From DATJOJ01 sp035507035 (GTDB taxonomy: Bacteria; Acidobacteriota; Terriglobia; Terriglobales; Acidobacteriaceae): a stretch of DNA of 64,000 nt. The stretch covers positions 15,449-79,448 of the forward strand of contig DATJOJ010000068.1 in the NCBI GenBank assembly GCA_035507035.1. The letters run 5' to 3'. The notes under the pieces are model-generated. The model had not been told where the DNA came from. It ran no database searches and saw only the letters and a program-made list of their open reading frames with translations. Numbering within the stretch: the first letter of the stretch is position 1; the number at the start of each line of letters is the position of its first letter. Shown in pieces: positions 18,469 to 26,907 of this stretch. Both the position numbers and the translations under genes were made by a program.

Positions 18469-20084
18469 CCGATGCTCAACGCTTCGCCGCGCGCTTTGCG
18501 GCTCAGCACCCAATCAAAGATCACGCGCGATACGAACACGGCGGTGAACAAGTTTGCGAACAAACCGAAACTCAGCGTGACCGCGAAACCTTTTACCGGT
18601 CCGGTGCCGAAGATAAACAAAATGACGGCCGACACGATCGTGGTCACGTGCGTGTCAACAATCGTGATCCAGGCATGAGCGAAGCCTTGCTCTACCGCCG
18701 ACGGCGGCGTCTTGCCATTCCGCAGTTCTTCCCGGATGCGCTCAAAGATCAGCACATTGGAGTCCACGCCCATACCGACCGTGAGAATCACTCCCGCAAT
18801 TCCCGGCAAGGTCAATGTGGCCCCGCTGAAACCCAAGAATCCGAGAAGAATAACCAGGTTCAAAATCAAAGCGACATCGGCATTGATTCCGGCGGCGTGG
18901 TAGTACACCAGCATGAAAATCAGCACCGCCAACATGCCGATGACGGCCGCTGTCACGCCGGCGCGAATCGAATCGGTGCCAAGCGATGGGCCTACGGTCC
19001 GTTCTTCGAGATACTTGATCCCAGCCGGCAAAGCTCCGGAACGCAAAATCATGGCGACGTCCTTCGCCCTCTGCTCATCTCCGATTCCGTCAATTACGCC
19101 GGAATCGTGAATCTGCTCCTTAATGGTGGCTACTTCCTGAACTTTGCCATCGAGCACAACAGCCAGACTGTCGCCAACGTGCTCTCCCGTAAATGCGCCG
19201 AAGCGGCGGCCACCCTCCCCCGTAAGATTAAAGCGCACCGAAGCCCGGCCATTCTCGTCGCGGGAGGGCTCAGCATCCCGCAGGTCGCGTCCCGTCACGG
19301 CCGAAGCACGCGAAACCAGGTACCAAACCGGCCCATTGTCGCCCTGGTCGGGTCCCATACTTTTGCCCGGCAGCAGGACGGAATCAGGCGGCAAAACTCC
19401 GCCATGATCCTGCAAGGCGGCTTGTTCGCTAGGATAGGGTCCGCCGAGCGACTGCCGTATTTCCAGCATGGCGGTGGACTGCATGATTTCCTTCACGCGG
19501 GCCGGATCGTCCACGCCCGGCAGCTGAACCAGAATCTGATACTGGCCGAGGCCGTGCTCCTCAATCACCGGCTCACTCACGCCGAGCTGGTCAATACGGT
19601 TGCGAATGGTCTCAATCGCCTGCTGCACGGCGCGGTTCTTCAGTTCCGCCAGAGCCTGCGGCTTCATGGAAACCAGCCATGTGTTCTCGGCGCCGGAAGC
19701 CAGGTTGTAATCGGGCAGACGGTCGGTCACGATGGAGCGCAGGTCCGAACTCTGCTCCGGGGGCACGCCTTTCAACAAAATGTGGTCCGGATTGTTGGTA
19801 ACGTCGGGCTGGCTGATGTCGGCGTAGGTGATTTTATGCGACCGCATGTCCGCCTTCAGGCGTTCGATGGCATTATCTGAATCGACCTTAACCGCGTCGT
19901 TCACCTGCACTTGCAGGATGAGATGCGTGCCGCCTTTGAGATCGAGTCCGAGATGGATGCGGTTCTGCATCGCGGCCAAAAGGCCCCCACCAGACCAATG
20001 GTCGGGAATGCCAAAAATTCCGTAAACGAACGCGATGAGAACGACAATGATGAGAGGAAGTTGCCAGCGTAAATTCTGATTCAT
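18465..20084 (-). CDS. secD: Protein translocase subunit SecD
   Basis: 539 residues with the first helix (WQLPLIIVVLIAFVYGIFGIP), the GLDLKGGTHLILQV motif, the P1 head domain and the six-helix C-terminal export domain (GMGVDSNVLIFERIREELRNGK). Length is in the normal range. It acts in the inner membrane with SecF and YajC, which flank it on the same strand. The order yajC-secD-secF is the widespread one. Confidence 0.96.
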   Translation of the reverse strand: MNQNLRWQLPLIIVVLIAFVYGIFGIPDHWSGGGLLAAMQNRIHLGLDLKGGTHLILQVQVNDAVKVDSDNAIERLKADMRSHKITYADISQPDVTNNPDHILLKGVPPEQSSDLRSIVTDRLPDYNLASGAENTWLVSMKPQALAELKNRAVQQAIETIRNRIDQLGVSEPVIEEHGLGQYQILVQLPGVDDPARVKEIMQSTAMLEIRQSLGGPYPSEQAALQDHGGVLPPDSVLLPGKSMGPDQGDNGPVWYLVSRASAVTGRDLRDAEPSRDENGRASVRFNLTGEGGRRFGAFTGEHVGDSLAVVLDGKVQEVATIKEQIHDSGVIDGIGDEQRAKDVAMILRSGALPAGIKYLEERTVGPSLGTDSIRAGVTAAVIGMLAVLIFMLVYYHAAGINADVALILNLVILLGFLGFSGATLTLPGIAGVILTVGMGVDSNVLIFERIREELRNGKTPPSAVEQGFAHAWITIVDTHVTTIVSAVILFIFGTGPVKGFAVTLSFGLFANLFTAVFVSRVIFDWVLSRKARGEALSIG

Positions 20085-20142
20085 AACTTAATTAAATTCC
20101 GTTGACCTCGCGGGACGGGCCCGCTCGGGAATACTAACTTCT

Positions 20143-20475
20143 TTATTTGGGCGGCACTGCCGATTCTTCCGGGGTTGTCACCGAAGCCACCGACGCCCGC
20201 GTTACCTCAATCCGCAAATTGTCCGGGGGGACCCGCAGATGAACGGCATCATCCTTCAAGGCGATGATCGTGCCGCGCAACCCGCCGGAGGTGACCACCT
20301 TGTCTCCGGTTTTCAACTCACCTAACATTTGCTGCCATTTCTTCTGTTTCCGCTGCTGCGGCAGGATCAGCAGAAAGTAAAAAATCGCAAAAATAAAAAT
20401 AAGCGGCGCAAAGCCGAGTAATCCCATGGAACCGCCGCCGGTTTGAATTGCCGCCAACCAGTATTGCCCTGTCAT
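20143..20475 (-). CDS. yajC: Preprotein translocase subunit YajC
   Basis: 110 residues: an N-terminal membrane helix (LIFIFAIFYFLLILPQQRKQ) followed by a small conserved domain with LKTGDKVVTSGGLRGTI. It is part of the holo-translocon with SecDF. It lies between tgt and secD, the standard context. The ATG at 20475 is taken; a TTG codon just before it is not needed. Confidence 0.95.
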   Translation of the reverse strand: MTGQYWLAAIQTGGGSMGLLGFAPLIFIFAIFYFLLILPQQRKQKKWQQMLGELKTGDKVVTSGGLRGTIIALKDDAVHLRVPPDNLRIEVTRASVASVTTPEESAVPPK

Positions 20476-20613
20476 CAAATTAGAGTTTCATCCCTGGGAG
20501 CCGATGGGAACTGCGCCGTGGCGCACCTGCCTCTCCCTATTTTACCGCTGGAGTTCTCTCATGAACCTGGGTCGGAGATTCTTCAGCTTCGGACAAAAAC
20601 CAGGATCGCCGAA

Positions 20614-21753
20614 CTATGGATTCGGCCGAGAAAAACGGGCCCCTCTCCCAAGTAAGATAGAATGACGCACCGCTCGCATAGTGTCAAGGTAGAAGCTCAA
20701 ATTGTGAATGGTGTTGAGGACTTGCGCGAGCACTTCGTTCGAAGCATAAAGATGTCGAAGGTAAGCGCGCGAGTAACGCGAGCACACGCGACAGGGGCAA
20801 TTTGGGTCTAACGGGCCTTCATCGGCCGCGTAACGCGCTTGCTTGATAGAGACTTTCCCCTCTGAGGTGAACAGTAGTCCATGCCGGGCAGCGCGAGTGG
20901 GAAGCACGCAGTCCATCATGTCGACTCCCAAGTTAGCGAAAGTGACAATCTCTTCCGGGGTGCCAACTCCCATCAGATATCGTGGCTGATCGGTCGGGAG
21001 ATGTTCGACCGTAGCCTCGACGATTTCCTTCGTAATATGGCGCGGCTCGCCGACGCTGAGACCGCCAATGGCGTATCCCGGAAAGCCGATTTCAATCGTT
21101 CTTTCCGCCGACTCTTTTCGCAGGGACTGATCTGTTCCGCCTTGGACGATTCCAAACAAGGCCTGGCTGGGGACTGGGAACTGAGGACTTGGAACTGAAT
21201 TCCACGGAACCTCGCTCTTGTGCTCCTCGAAATATTTCTTGCTGCGCCCGGCCCAGCGCAGGGTCAATTCCATTGAAGCACGGGTTCGCTCGCGGTCGGC
21301 GGGATATTCGGTGCATTCGTCGAACGCCATAATAATGTCACCGCCCAGGCCGATCTGCGCAGCCATCGCGCTTTCCGGGCTGAAAAAATGGGATGAGCCG
21401 TCGAGATGCGAACGAAACGTGACTCCTTCTTCGGTGAGCCGGCGCAGTTCGCTCAAGCTGAAGACCTGGAACCCGCCGGAGTCGGTGAGGATGGCCCGCG
21501 GCCAGGCCATGAACTTGTGCAGGCCGCCGAGCTTGCGGACCGTATCAACTCCCGGGCGCAAATAAAGATGATAGGTATTGCCCAGCAAGATTTGAACGCC
21601 GAGATCTTCGAGAATGTCTTGCGGCACACCCTTCACGGTCGCAACAGTTCCGACGGGCATGAAGACCGGCGTTTCGATTTCGCCATGCGGTGTGATGAGG
21701 CGACCGGCGCGGGCAGAACCAGATCGCGCCTCTATTTGGAATTCGAGCGACAC
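20614..21753 (-). CDS. tgt: Queuine tRNA-ribosyltransferase
   Basis: 379 residues. It exchanges guanine-34 for the queuosine precursor in tRNAs with a GUN anticodon. Visible: DSGGFQVFSL at 91-100 (substrate-binding Asp), ALFGIVQGG near 198-206, the nucleophile Asp in MMDCVLPTR and the zinc site CPCRVCSRYSRAYLRHL. GTG start at 21753. Residues about 182-197 (a PWNSVPSPQFPVPS-like segment) interrupt the usual passage before ALFGIVQGG and are encoded by repeat DNA at 21168-21199. All catalytic residues remain, so the enzyme is probably active. It heads the yajC-secD-secF group. Confidence 0.95.
   Translation of the reverse strand: MSLEFQIEARSGSARAGRLITPHGEIETPVFMPVGTVATVKGVPQDILEDLGVQILLGNTYHLYLRPGVDTVRKLGGLHKFMAWPRAILTDSGGFQVFSLSELRRLTEEGVTFRSHLDGSSHFFSPESAMAAQIGLGGDIIMAFDECTEYPADRERTRASMELTLRWAGRSKKYFEEHKSEVPWNSVPSPQFPVPSQALFGIVQGGTDQSLRKESAERTIEIGFPGYAIGGLSVGEPRHITKEIVEATVEHLPTDQPRYLMGVGTPEEIVTFANLGVDMMDCVLPTRAARHGLLFTSEGKVSIKQARYAADEGPLDPNCPCRVCSRYSRAYLRHLYASNEVLAQVLNTIHNLSFYLDTMRAVRHSILLGRGARFSRPNP
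21168..21199. repeat. In-frame low-complexity repeat inside tgt
   Basis: Three imperfect copies of a word like GGACTGGGAACT, GAGGACTT and GGAACTGAA encode a Pro/Ser/Val-rich insertion in Tgt. The length keeps the reading frame open. Confidence 0.6.
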
Positions 21754-21790
21754 TGCTGGGATTGTATCGAAGGGAGATTGAAAACACAGA

Positions 21791-21828
21791 GGACACGGAG
21801 CACACAGAGAATTTTGGGCTCCGTGTCC
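21791..21828. repeat. Perfect 10-base inverted repeat between tgt and ispF
   Basis: GGACACGGAG (21791-21800) pairs with CTCCGTGTCC (21819-21828) across an 18-base loop. The outer flank contains AACACAGAGG, a word that recurs in inverse orientation near 56465. It could act as a terminator-like structure after ispF, but there is no T tract, and dispersed-repeat origin is more likely. Confidence 0.6.
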
Positions 21829-21845
21829 GCTATGTTTCTATGTGT

Positions 21846-22310
21846 TCAATTCTTCTGTAACAACACCACGGCATGCGCGATGGCGGCGTTGTCGGTCCCC
21901 ATGCCCTCGGGCGTTTTCGCTTTCAGGCCAACGCAATCAAACGGGATGCCAAGCAACTCGGCAACCCGCTGGCGAATTGTGGTGGAATGGGGGGCGATTT
22001 TCGGAGCGGCGAGGATCAGGGTCGTGTCGATGTTGACGATGCCGTATCCCTTGTCGCGCATGCGCTTTAGCGCTTCGAGCAGGAAAAGCGTGGATTCTGC
22101 GCCCTTCCACTTCGGATCGGATGGCGGAAAAAGAGTTCCGATGTCGGGCGCGGCAATGGCGCCGAGTAGAGCATCGGTGACGGCGTGCAGAAGCACGTCG
22201 CCATCCGAATGGCCGCCCAGCCCCTGAGGGTGCTGCAGCGTCACGCCGCCGATCTTCAAAGGAATGCCGGGGGTGAATTCATGCGAATCGAAGCCAAAGC
22301 CAACTCTCAT
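21846..22310 (-). CDS. ispF: 2-C-methyl-D-erythritol 2,4-cyclodiphosphate synthase
   Basis: 154 residues, full length. It makes the cyclodiphosphate in the MEP pathway of isoprenoid synthesis. The metal-binding GFDSHEF at the N-terminus, GHSDGDVLLHAVTDALLGA near residue 33 and the C-terminal KAKTPEGMGT match the family. Its ATG overlaps the stop of the GxxExxY gene by 4 bases (ATGA), which implies translational coupling. ispD lies upstream of that gene, so the usual ispD-ispF pair is interrupted here. Confidence 0.96.
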   Translation of the reverse strand: MRVGFGFDSHEFTPGIPLKIGGVTLQHPQGLGGHSDGDVLLHAVTDALLGAIAAPDIGTLFPPSDPKWKGAESTLFLLEALKRMRDKGYGIVNIDTTLILAAPKIAPHSTTIRQRVAELLGIPFDCVGLKAKTPEGMGTDNAAIAHAVVLLQKN

Positions 22311-22771
22311 GCTAAAACCTCATTCGCCGCGGATACACCCAAACCCTCGGCCACGGATTCGCACGGATTTCCACGGATCTTTTTTCGTTCATTATCGAAT
22401 AACAATCGGCGAAATTGTGGCTTCGCCCCGAAGTTCAGCAACAGCCCAATCTCAATTACGGTGGACTTCAGGTAATGCAGCAATTGGGCTTCGTGAGACG
22501 ACTCCAACGTCCGCGCGCTCTTCAACTCCAGCAAAACTTTCCCTTCGATCAGCAGGTCCGCACGAAAGTCGCCTACCTTCCTGCCACGAAACCAGACGGG
22601 TAGTGGAACCTGACGATCGACCGTGAATCCGGCCTCGCTTAACGCAACCACCAAAGCCTCCTGATAAACCGATTCCAGGAACCCATAGCCGAGTTCGTTG
22701 TAAACATCATAGAAGATGCCGATGATTCTCGCGGTCAGTTCTGCGTGCTTGAGGGCCAGATTTTGCTCCAT
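22307..22771 (-). CDS. GxxExxY protein (PD-(D/E)XK nuclease superfamily)
   Basis: 154 residues. The naming motif appears as GFLESVYQEAL near residue 30. A PD-(D/E)XK-like core follows with Asp in FRADLLI and the E-x-K of VLLELKSART. The family (Pfam PDDEXK_3) is common in Acidobacteria, Bacteroidetes and Verrucomicrobia, often in many copies, and its function is not established. Here it sits between ispD and ispF and overlaps ispF by 4 bases. Its last 25 codons are encoded partly by a dispersed repeat (22350-22379), so the tail may be newly acquired. ATG at 22771 is preferred over the TTG at 22777. Confidence 0.85.
   Translation of the reverse strand: MEQNLALKHAELTARIIGIFYDVYNELGYGFLESVYQEALVVALSEAGFTVDRQVPLPVWFRGRKVGDFRADLLIEGKVLLELKSARTLESSHEAQLLHYLKSTVIEIGLLLNFGAKPQFRRLLFDNERKKIRGNPCESVAEGLGVSAANEVLA
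22350..22379. repeat. CACGGAT-type dispersed repeat in the 3' end of the GxxExxY gene
   Basis: CCACGGATT, GCACGGATTT and CCACGGATC follow in series. The same words form the arms at 22861, 22953-22972, 23770 and 23866, so this is one of five clustered copies. Confidence 0.7.
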
Positions 22772-22860
22772 GCTCAAAGTCTAAAGTCGCCGCGGTCTCC
22801 AGTCTGGGGAAATGTCCATAGAGTTAACCACACTTCCTGAAATGGAACTTCAAAACCCGA

Positions 22861-22972
22861 GCCACGGATCTACACAGATATTCACGGATTTCTTTCGACT
22901 GACTGCCAGAGAATCCGCAGACTTTGCCGTAATGAGTTAAAAAGCCCCGGTTAATCCGTGCGAATCCGTGGC
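22861..22972. repeat. Inverted-repeat element between the GxxExxY gene and ispD
   Basis: The left arm has GCCACGGAT (22861-22869) and CACGGATT (22883-22890). The right arm has AATCCGTG (22953-22960) and ATCCGTGGC (22964-22972). The arms pair in order, with a 62-base loop. The right arm abuts the TAG stop of ispD (complement at 22972-22974). Both arms belong to the same family as 22350 and 23770. Confidence 0.72.
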
Positions 22973-23697
22973 TAGCTTTTTAAATAGAACTCGGCTAATT
23001 CCATGTCTGCGGGCGTGGTGATCTTGATATTTCGGTGCGAGCCCATGACGACCGCAACTTCGTGCCCTGAGCGTTCGACCAGCGACGCTTCGTCGGTGCC
23101 GATGAATCCGTCGGCTGTAGCTTCATCGAAAGCTTTCTTCAGCACGTCGTATCGAAAACCCTGCGGGGTTTGCGCCATGACCACGTGCTCGCGAGGGATC
23201 GTCGCAGTGATCACTGCGCCTTCCGCAGTACGCTTTACTTCTTTAATGGTGTCGACGGCGGGCACGCCGGCGATGGCCGCGCCGTATTTCTGCGCGGCGC
23301 GCACCACATCCTGAATGATCTGTTCCGTCACAAAAGGCCGCACGGCATCGTGCACCAGAACAACATCGTCCGGGGCGGCATGAATCGCAGTCAAGGCGTT
23401 GGCTACAGAATGCTGACGATGTTCTCCTCCCTCGACCAAGTGAACCTTTTTGAGTAAGTCTTTATTTTCTTTCTCGAGGCGCGCGCGAAAGCCGTCGATT
23501 TCGTTGGCACGCAGGGCGATGTAAATTTCGGTGACAGCCGCACTGTCGGCGAACTGACGCAAGGTGCGAATCAGGATCGGTGTGCCGGCAAGTTCGGTAA
23601 ATTGCTTGGACGCGGCCGGCTTCTTGCCTTTCGCGCCGGGCGCCGACGCCATGCGAGTGCCCAGGCCAGCTGCCGGAATGATGACAATGACCTTCAT
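22972..23697 (-). CDS. ispD: 2-C-methyl-D-erythritol 4-phosphate cytidylyltransferase
   Basis: 241 residues. It activates MEP with CTP in the isoprenoid pathway. The nucleotide-binding PAAGLGTRM is at residues 8-16, VHDAVRPFV near 115 and TPQGFRYDVL near 172, all as expected. Between residues 19 and 30 there is a short Lys-rich addition (GAKGKKPAASKQF). It is the first gene of the ispD, GxxExxY, ispF series and is bracketed on both sides by inverted-repeat elements of one family. Confidence 0.95.
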   Translation of the reverse strand: MKVIVIIPAAGLGTRMASAPGAKGKKPAASKQFTELAGTPILIRTLRQFADSAAVTEIYIALRANEIDGFRARLEKENKDLLKKVHLVEGGEHRQHSVANALTAIHAAPDDVVLVHDAVRPFVTEQIIQDVVRAAQKYGAAIAGVPAVDTIKEVKRTAEGAVITATIPREHVVMAQTPQGFRYDVLKKAFDEATADGFIGTDEASLVERSGHEVAVVMGSHRNIKITTPADMELAEFYLKS

Positions 23698-23769
23698 AAC
23701 GGGCTGTCAGTATACGAGGGGAGGTTGGAGGGATTCAAATCGCAAGGCAAAACTGGCCAGGGCTTTATA

Positions 23770-23880
23770 CGGATTCTCACGGATTTTCTCTTCATTACTT
23801 CAGAAGGCCTCGAAAACTCGATTCTTCCCCAAGACTGGAAATAAGCATTTAGAAAATCGAGTTTGATCCGTGAGAATCCG
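23770..23880. repeat. Nested inverted-repeat element upstream of ispD
   Basis: An outer perfect 15-base arm pair (CGGATTCTCACGGAT at 23770-23784 with ATCCGTGAGAATCCG at 23866-23880) encloses an inner 10-base pair (AAACTCGATT at 23814-23823 with AATCGAGTTT at 23855-23864). The 111-base unit lies between ispD and the divergent peptidase gene. It could fold as a long hairpin in RNA or DNA. Confidence 0.75.
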
Positions 23881-23983
23881 CGCAGATTCGTGGCTATTTT
23901 CTGTGTGCAAATGTCCTTGTGTTTTTGTTGGTGACACTGCCATAATTCGCAGCATTCGCCGTCCAGGCCGAAGGGAGGGCTTT

Positions 23984-26458
23984 GTGAAGTCTGTAATTCG
24001 CGTTGCGTGTCTACTGGTTTTTTCGACCTTAATCTCAACCGCGGTCGCCGTAGAAACTCCAAACCCAGCTCCAAACTCCGACCCCACCTATCAACAATTG
24101 CGAAATCTTGGCTTGGGCAGCGAAGCCGTCTCGGTCAAAGATTTCACCCTCACACGAGATGCCGCGGCATTTCACCTGGCATCAGGCACGGTTTGCTTTC
24201 TCGCTCCCGTGCAAGGAAAAGTGACAGGCGCAGTCTTCTCTGGCGATGGATCGATGACGCTCGACCCGCCGGTCTCGGGCGAGCGCCGCAGTTTGAAACT
24301 CCTGAGCCACGAAGAGAAATTCAATGAAACTTACAAGCAATTGGTGATGCGTTTCACCGATTCCACCTACGACGAGATCAAGAAGGCCGGCACCGCCGCC
24401 AGCGGCGGATGCGACCCCGATTTGTTCAACGACAGCCGCCACGATCTGCGTCACGATCCATATCTGCGGTTCAATCTTGACGGCCTGATTCTGCAGGATG
24501 TGCTGGGAGCCCAGCCTGGCGGCCTGTTCGTGGCCTTTATTCGCGGTCAGAAGTACAGCCCTAAGGAAATCCTCGCAATCGATCCTCACGGCGCTCCACC
24601 AATCTTGATGCCGGTCGCACCGGAGGAAGTCGAACTTTTGACCTATCAAGACACGAAGCATGGAGTCTGGGCTTCTTTTCACCTCGGCAATGAGTACAAA
24701 CAGGGCAAAGTTGCGAATGAGCAGAACAATTCCCTCATTCACATCGACCACCAGACCCTGGATACGACAATGGAGAAGAGCGGAAACCTGATCGGGAAAG
24801 CCACAACGACCTTCGTTTCCCAAACCGATGGCTTGCGCGTAGTTCCGTTTCATCTTTTCCATCGACTTCGCGTGCAGGCCGTGACCGCCGAGAACGGTCA
24901 ATCGCTATCTTTCATTCAAGAGGACAAAGATGACGATGCTAGATTCTTCTCCGTTATTCTTCCGAAGGCGCTGTCGAATGGCGAAAAGTTCACCATCGTG
25001 ACCAGCTATGAAGGCAAAGATGCGGTGTCGAATGAAGGAGGCGGCAACTACTTTCCCGTCTCCCGCGACAACTGGTATCCCAATAACACCGCAGAAAACT
25101 TTGGCGACTTCACCAATTTTGATTTGACCTTCCGCATTCCTCGCGGCATGAAGATTGCCGCAACCGGCGCTCTGGTCAGCGAGAAAGAGGACGGTGACCA
25201 CAACATCACGGTATGGAAAAGCGAGGTGCCTCTGACCGTGGCCGGATTCAACTTCGGGAAGTTCAAGCTGCAAGAAGCCAAGACGAACAACCCGGTTTAC
25301 GATGTTCAGTCTTACGCAAACGAACAGTCTCCAAACTGGGTAGAACAGCTTCGCAACTCGGCGTCAACCAGCGATCTGCTCAACCAGGAACACTTCGGTC
25401 TCCAGCACGAAAACGCACTCGGTACTTTAAGTACCACGGGACTGGAGAAAAAGGCCCTGGCTGAAGGACAACTTTCCCTGGTGCTCTACTCCGATTATTT
25501 CGGTCCGATTCCGTTCAAGCGGCTGGCGATGACGCAGCAAACTGCCTGCAACTTCGGACAGTCGTGGCCGAACCTGGTCTACCTGCCGATATGTTCTTTT
25601 TTTGACGGAACCGTGCGCCATCAACTGGGGCTCGATTTCCAGGATTACGGATACTGGAAGATTGTGGCGCCGCATGAAGTCGCACATCAATGGTGGGGAA
25701 ACACGGTGGGCTTCAGTTCCTACCGCGACCAGTGGATGAGCGAAGGCTTTGCCGATTTCTCGGCGTCGCTGTTTATTCAACTGGTGGAGAAGAATCCCAA
25801 GAAGTTCACCGATTTCTGGAACGATGAGCGTGAACTGCTGACCATGAAAAACAAGGAAGGCTATCGTGCCATCGACGCCGGCCCGCTGACCATGGGCTAC
25901 CGGTTGAGCAACACGGGCAACGGTACCAACGTTCCCCGGCAGTTGATCTATCCCAAAGGCGCTTACATTCTGCACATGGTGCGCATGATGATGTGGGACC
26001 GGCAAAATGGCGACCAGGCGTTCAAAGCCACGATGCAGGACTTCGTCAAAACATATTCCGGCAAAGCCGCGACGACCGAAGACTTCAAGGCAATTCTCGA
26101 GAAGCACCAAACTCCCGAGATGGCCGCTCTAGGCGGTGGCAACATGGATTGGTTTTTCGACGAATACGTCTACGGAACGGCGCTGCCGACCTATGGCATG
26201 CAGTCTTCTTTCGACAAGGATGCGAACGGCGACGTGGTTTTCAGTTTTAAAGCCACGCAATCCAATGTCACGGATAGTTTCCGCATGCTGGTTCCGATCT
26301 ACCTGGAGATGGCTGATGGACGCGCGCTTTTCCTGGGCCGCGCCCGATTGATCGGCAACACAACGCTCGAACAAAAAGTCCCGCTGAAGGGATTGAAAGA
26401 TGCTCCGAAGCGGGCTGTGTTGAATTACTACGACGACGTTTTAGCGTCGGCGAATTAA
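23984..26458 (+). CDS. Secreted M1-family metallopeptidase-like protein
   Basis: 824 residues from a GTG start with a GGGAGGG ribosome binding site. The codons upstream of it lie in repeat DNA and are not used. The signal peptide is VKSVIRVACLLVFSTLISTA. The zinc site HEVAHQWWG is near residue 564 with the third ligand Glu in SEGFADF about 19 residues on, as in the gluzincin M1 family. The GAMEN exopeptidase motif is not recognisable, so an aminopeptidase role is uncertain. The first 250 residues are a beta-rich domain seen in other acidobacterial M1-like proteins. It is probably periplasmic or exported. Confidence 0.85.
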   Translation: MKSVIRVACLLVFSTLISTAVAVETPNPAPNSDPTYQQLRNLGLGSEAVSVKDFTLTRDAAAFHLASGTVCFLAPVQGKVTGAVFSGDGSMTLDPPVSGERRSLKLLSHEEKFNETYKQLVMRFTDSTYDEIKKAGTAASGGCDPDLFNDSRHDLRHDPYLRFNLDGLILQDVLGAQPGGLFVAFIRGQKYSPKEILAIDPHGAPPILMPVAPEEVELLTYQDTKHGVWASFHLGNEYKQGKVANEQNNSLIHIDHQTLDTTMEKSGNLIGKATTTFVSQTDGLRVVPFHLFHRLRVQAVTAENGQSLSFIQEDKDDDARFFSVILPKALSNGEKFTIVTSYEGKDAVSNEGGGNYFPVSRDNWYPNNTAENFGDFTNFDLTFRIPRGMKIAATGALVSEKEDGDHNITVWKSEVPLTVAGFNFGKFKLQEAKTNNPVYDVQSYANEQSPNWVEQLRNSASTSDLLNQEHFGLQHENALGTLSTTGLEKKALAEGQLSLVLYSDYFGPIPFKRLAMTQQTACNFGQSWPNLVYLPICSFFDGTVRHQLGLDFQDYGYWKIVAPHEVAHQWWGNTVGFSSYRDQWMSEGFADFSASLFIQLVEKNPKKFTDFWNDERELLTMKNKEGYRAIDAGPLTMGYRLSNTGNGTNVPRQLIYPKGAYILHMVRMMMWDRQNGDQAFKATMQDFVKTYSGKAATTEDFKAILEKHQTPEMAALGGGNMDWFFDEYVYGTALPTYGMQSSFDKDANGDVVFSFKATQSNVTDSFRMLVPIYLEMADGRALFLGRARLIGNTTLEQKVPLKGLKDAPKRAVLNYYDDVLASAN

Positions 26459-26480
26459 TTCACAGTTGAGCAAAAAATAA

Positions 26481-26505
26481 ACGGGGAGCTTGCGCTCCCC
26501 GTTTT
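26481..26505. terminator. Bidirectional intrinsic terminator
   Basis: ACGGGGAGC and GCTCCCCGT form a 9-base-pair stem with a tight TTGC loop, followed by TTTT on the plus side and preceded by an A-rich run (AAAAAATAA) that gives Ts on the minus side. It separates the peptidase gene from the convergent small gene. Confidence 0.85.
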
Positions 26506-26520
26506 CTCTGCTGCAGCACG

Positions 26521-26907
26521 TTATCGGTTGCTGCCGCCGGCTTCGGCCATCCCACCTGCTTCGCCGATCTGCAATGCGTACTTCTTGCCTTCAAAGCGAA
26601 CTTCCGACAGCGAACGGCTGCCGTCGGTGTTCTTCACCAGCGCTTCGTTCGCCTGCGACGACTTGTCGAGACCGACCACATGCGCCGGGGCAGTGGCTAC
26701 TACTTTCTTGCCCCTGAGAATGCTCACTTGCACGTTCTGTCCGGTTCCGTCCCACTGCAACGAATACTCGCCTGCCGGGAGAGTCTTGCCGTTCACGTTT
26801 ACCGGATCCAGAATCTGCATCGATCCCTTATTGGCGGCAAACGCACCCACCGCCAGCAGCAATGTCAGTCCCAACAGCAAGCTCTTGTAAAGATTTCCGA
26901 ATTTCAC
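26521..26907 (-). CDS. Small secreted protein of unknown function
   Basis: 128 residues from a GTG with a GGAG ribosome binding site 5 bases upstream. A signal peptide (LLLGLTLLLAVGAFA) leads to a compact beta-rich domain with LPAGEYSLQWDGTGQNVQVSI-type wording and a Gly-rich tail (EAGGMAEAGGSNR). This pattern is frequent among acidobacterial exported proteins; no function is assigned. The reading that starts at 26973 is not supported. Confidence 0.7.
   Translation of the reverse strand: MKFGNLYKSLLLGLTLLLAVGAFAANKGSMQILDPVNVNGKTLPAGEYSLQWDGTGQNVQVSILRGKKVVATAPAHVVGLDKSSQANEALVKNTDGSRSLSEVRFEGKKYALQIGEAGGMAEAGGSNR

Noticed and set aside
18648..19880. Plus-strand reading frame of 410 codons
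   Set aside because: Antisense to secD, with no recognisable domain.
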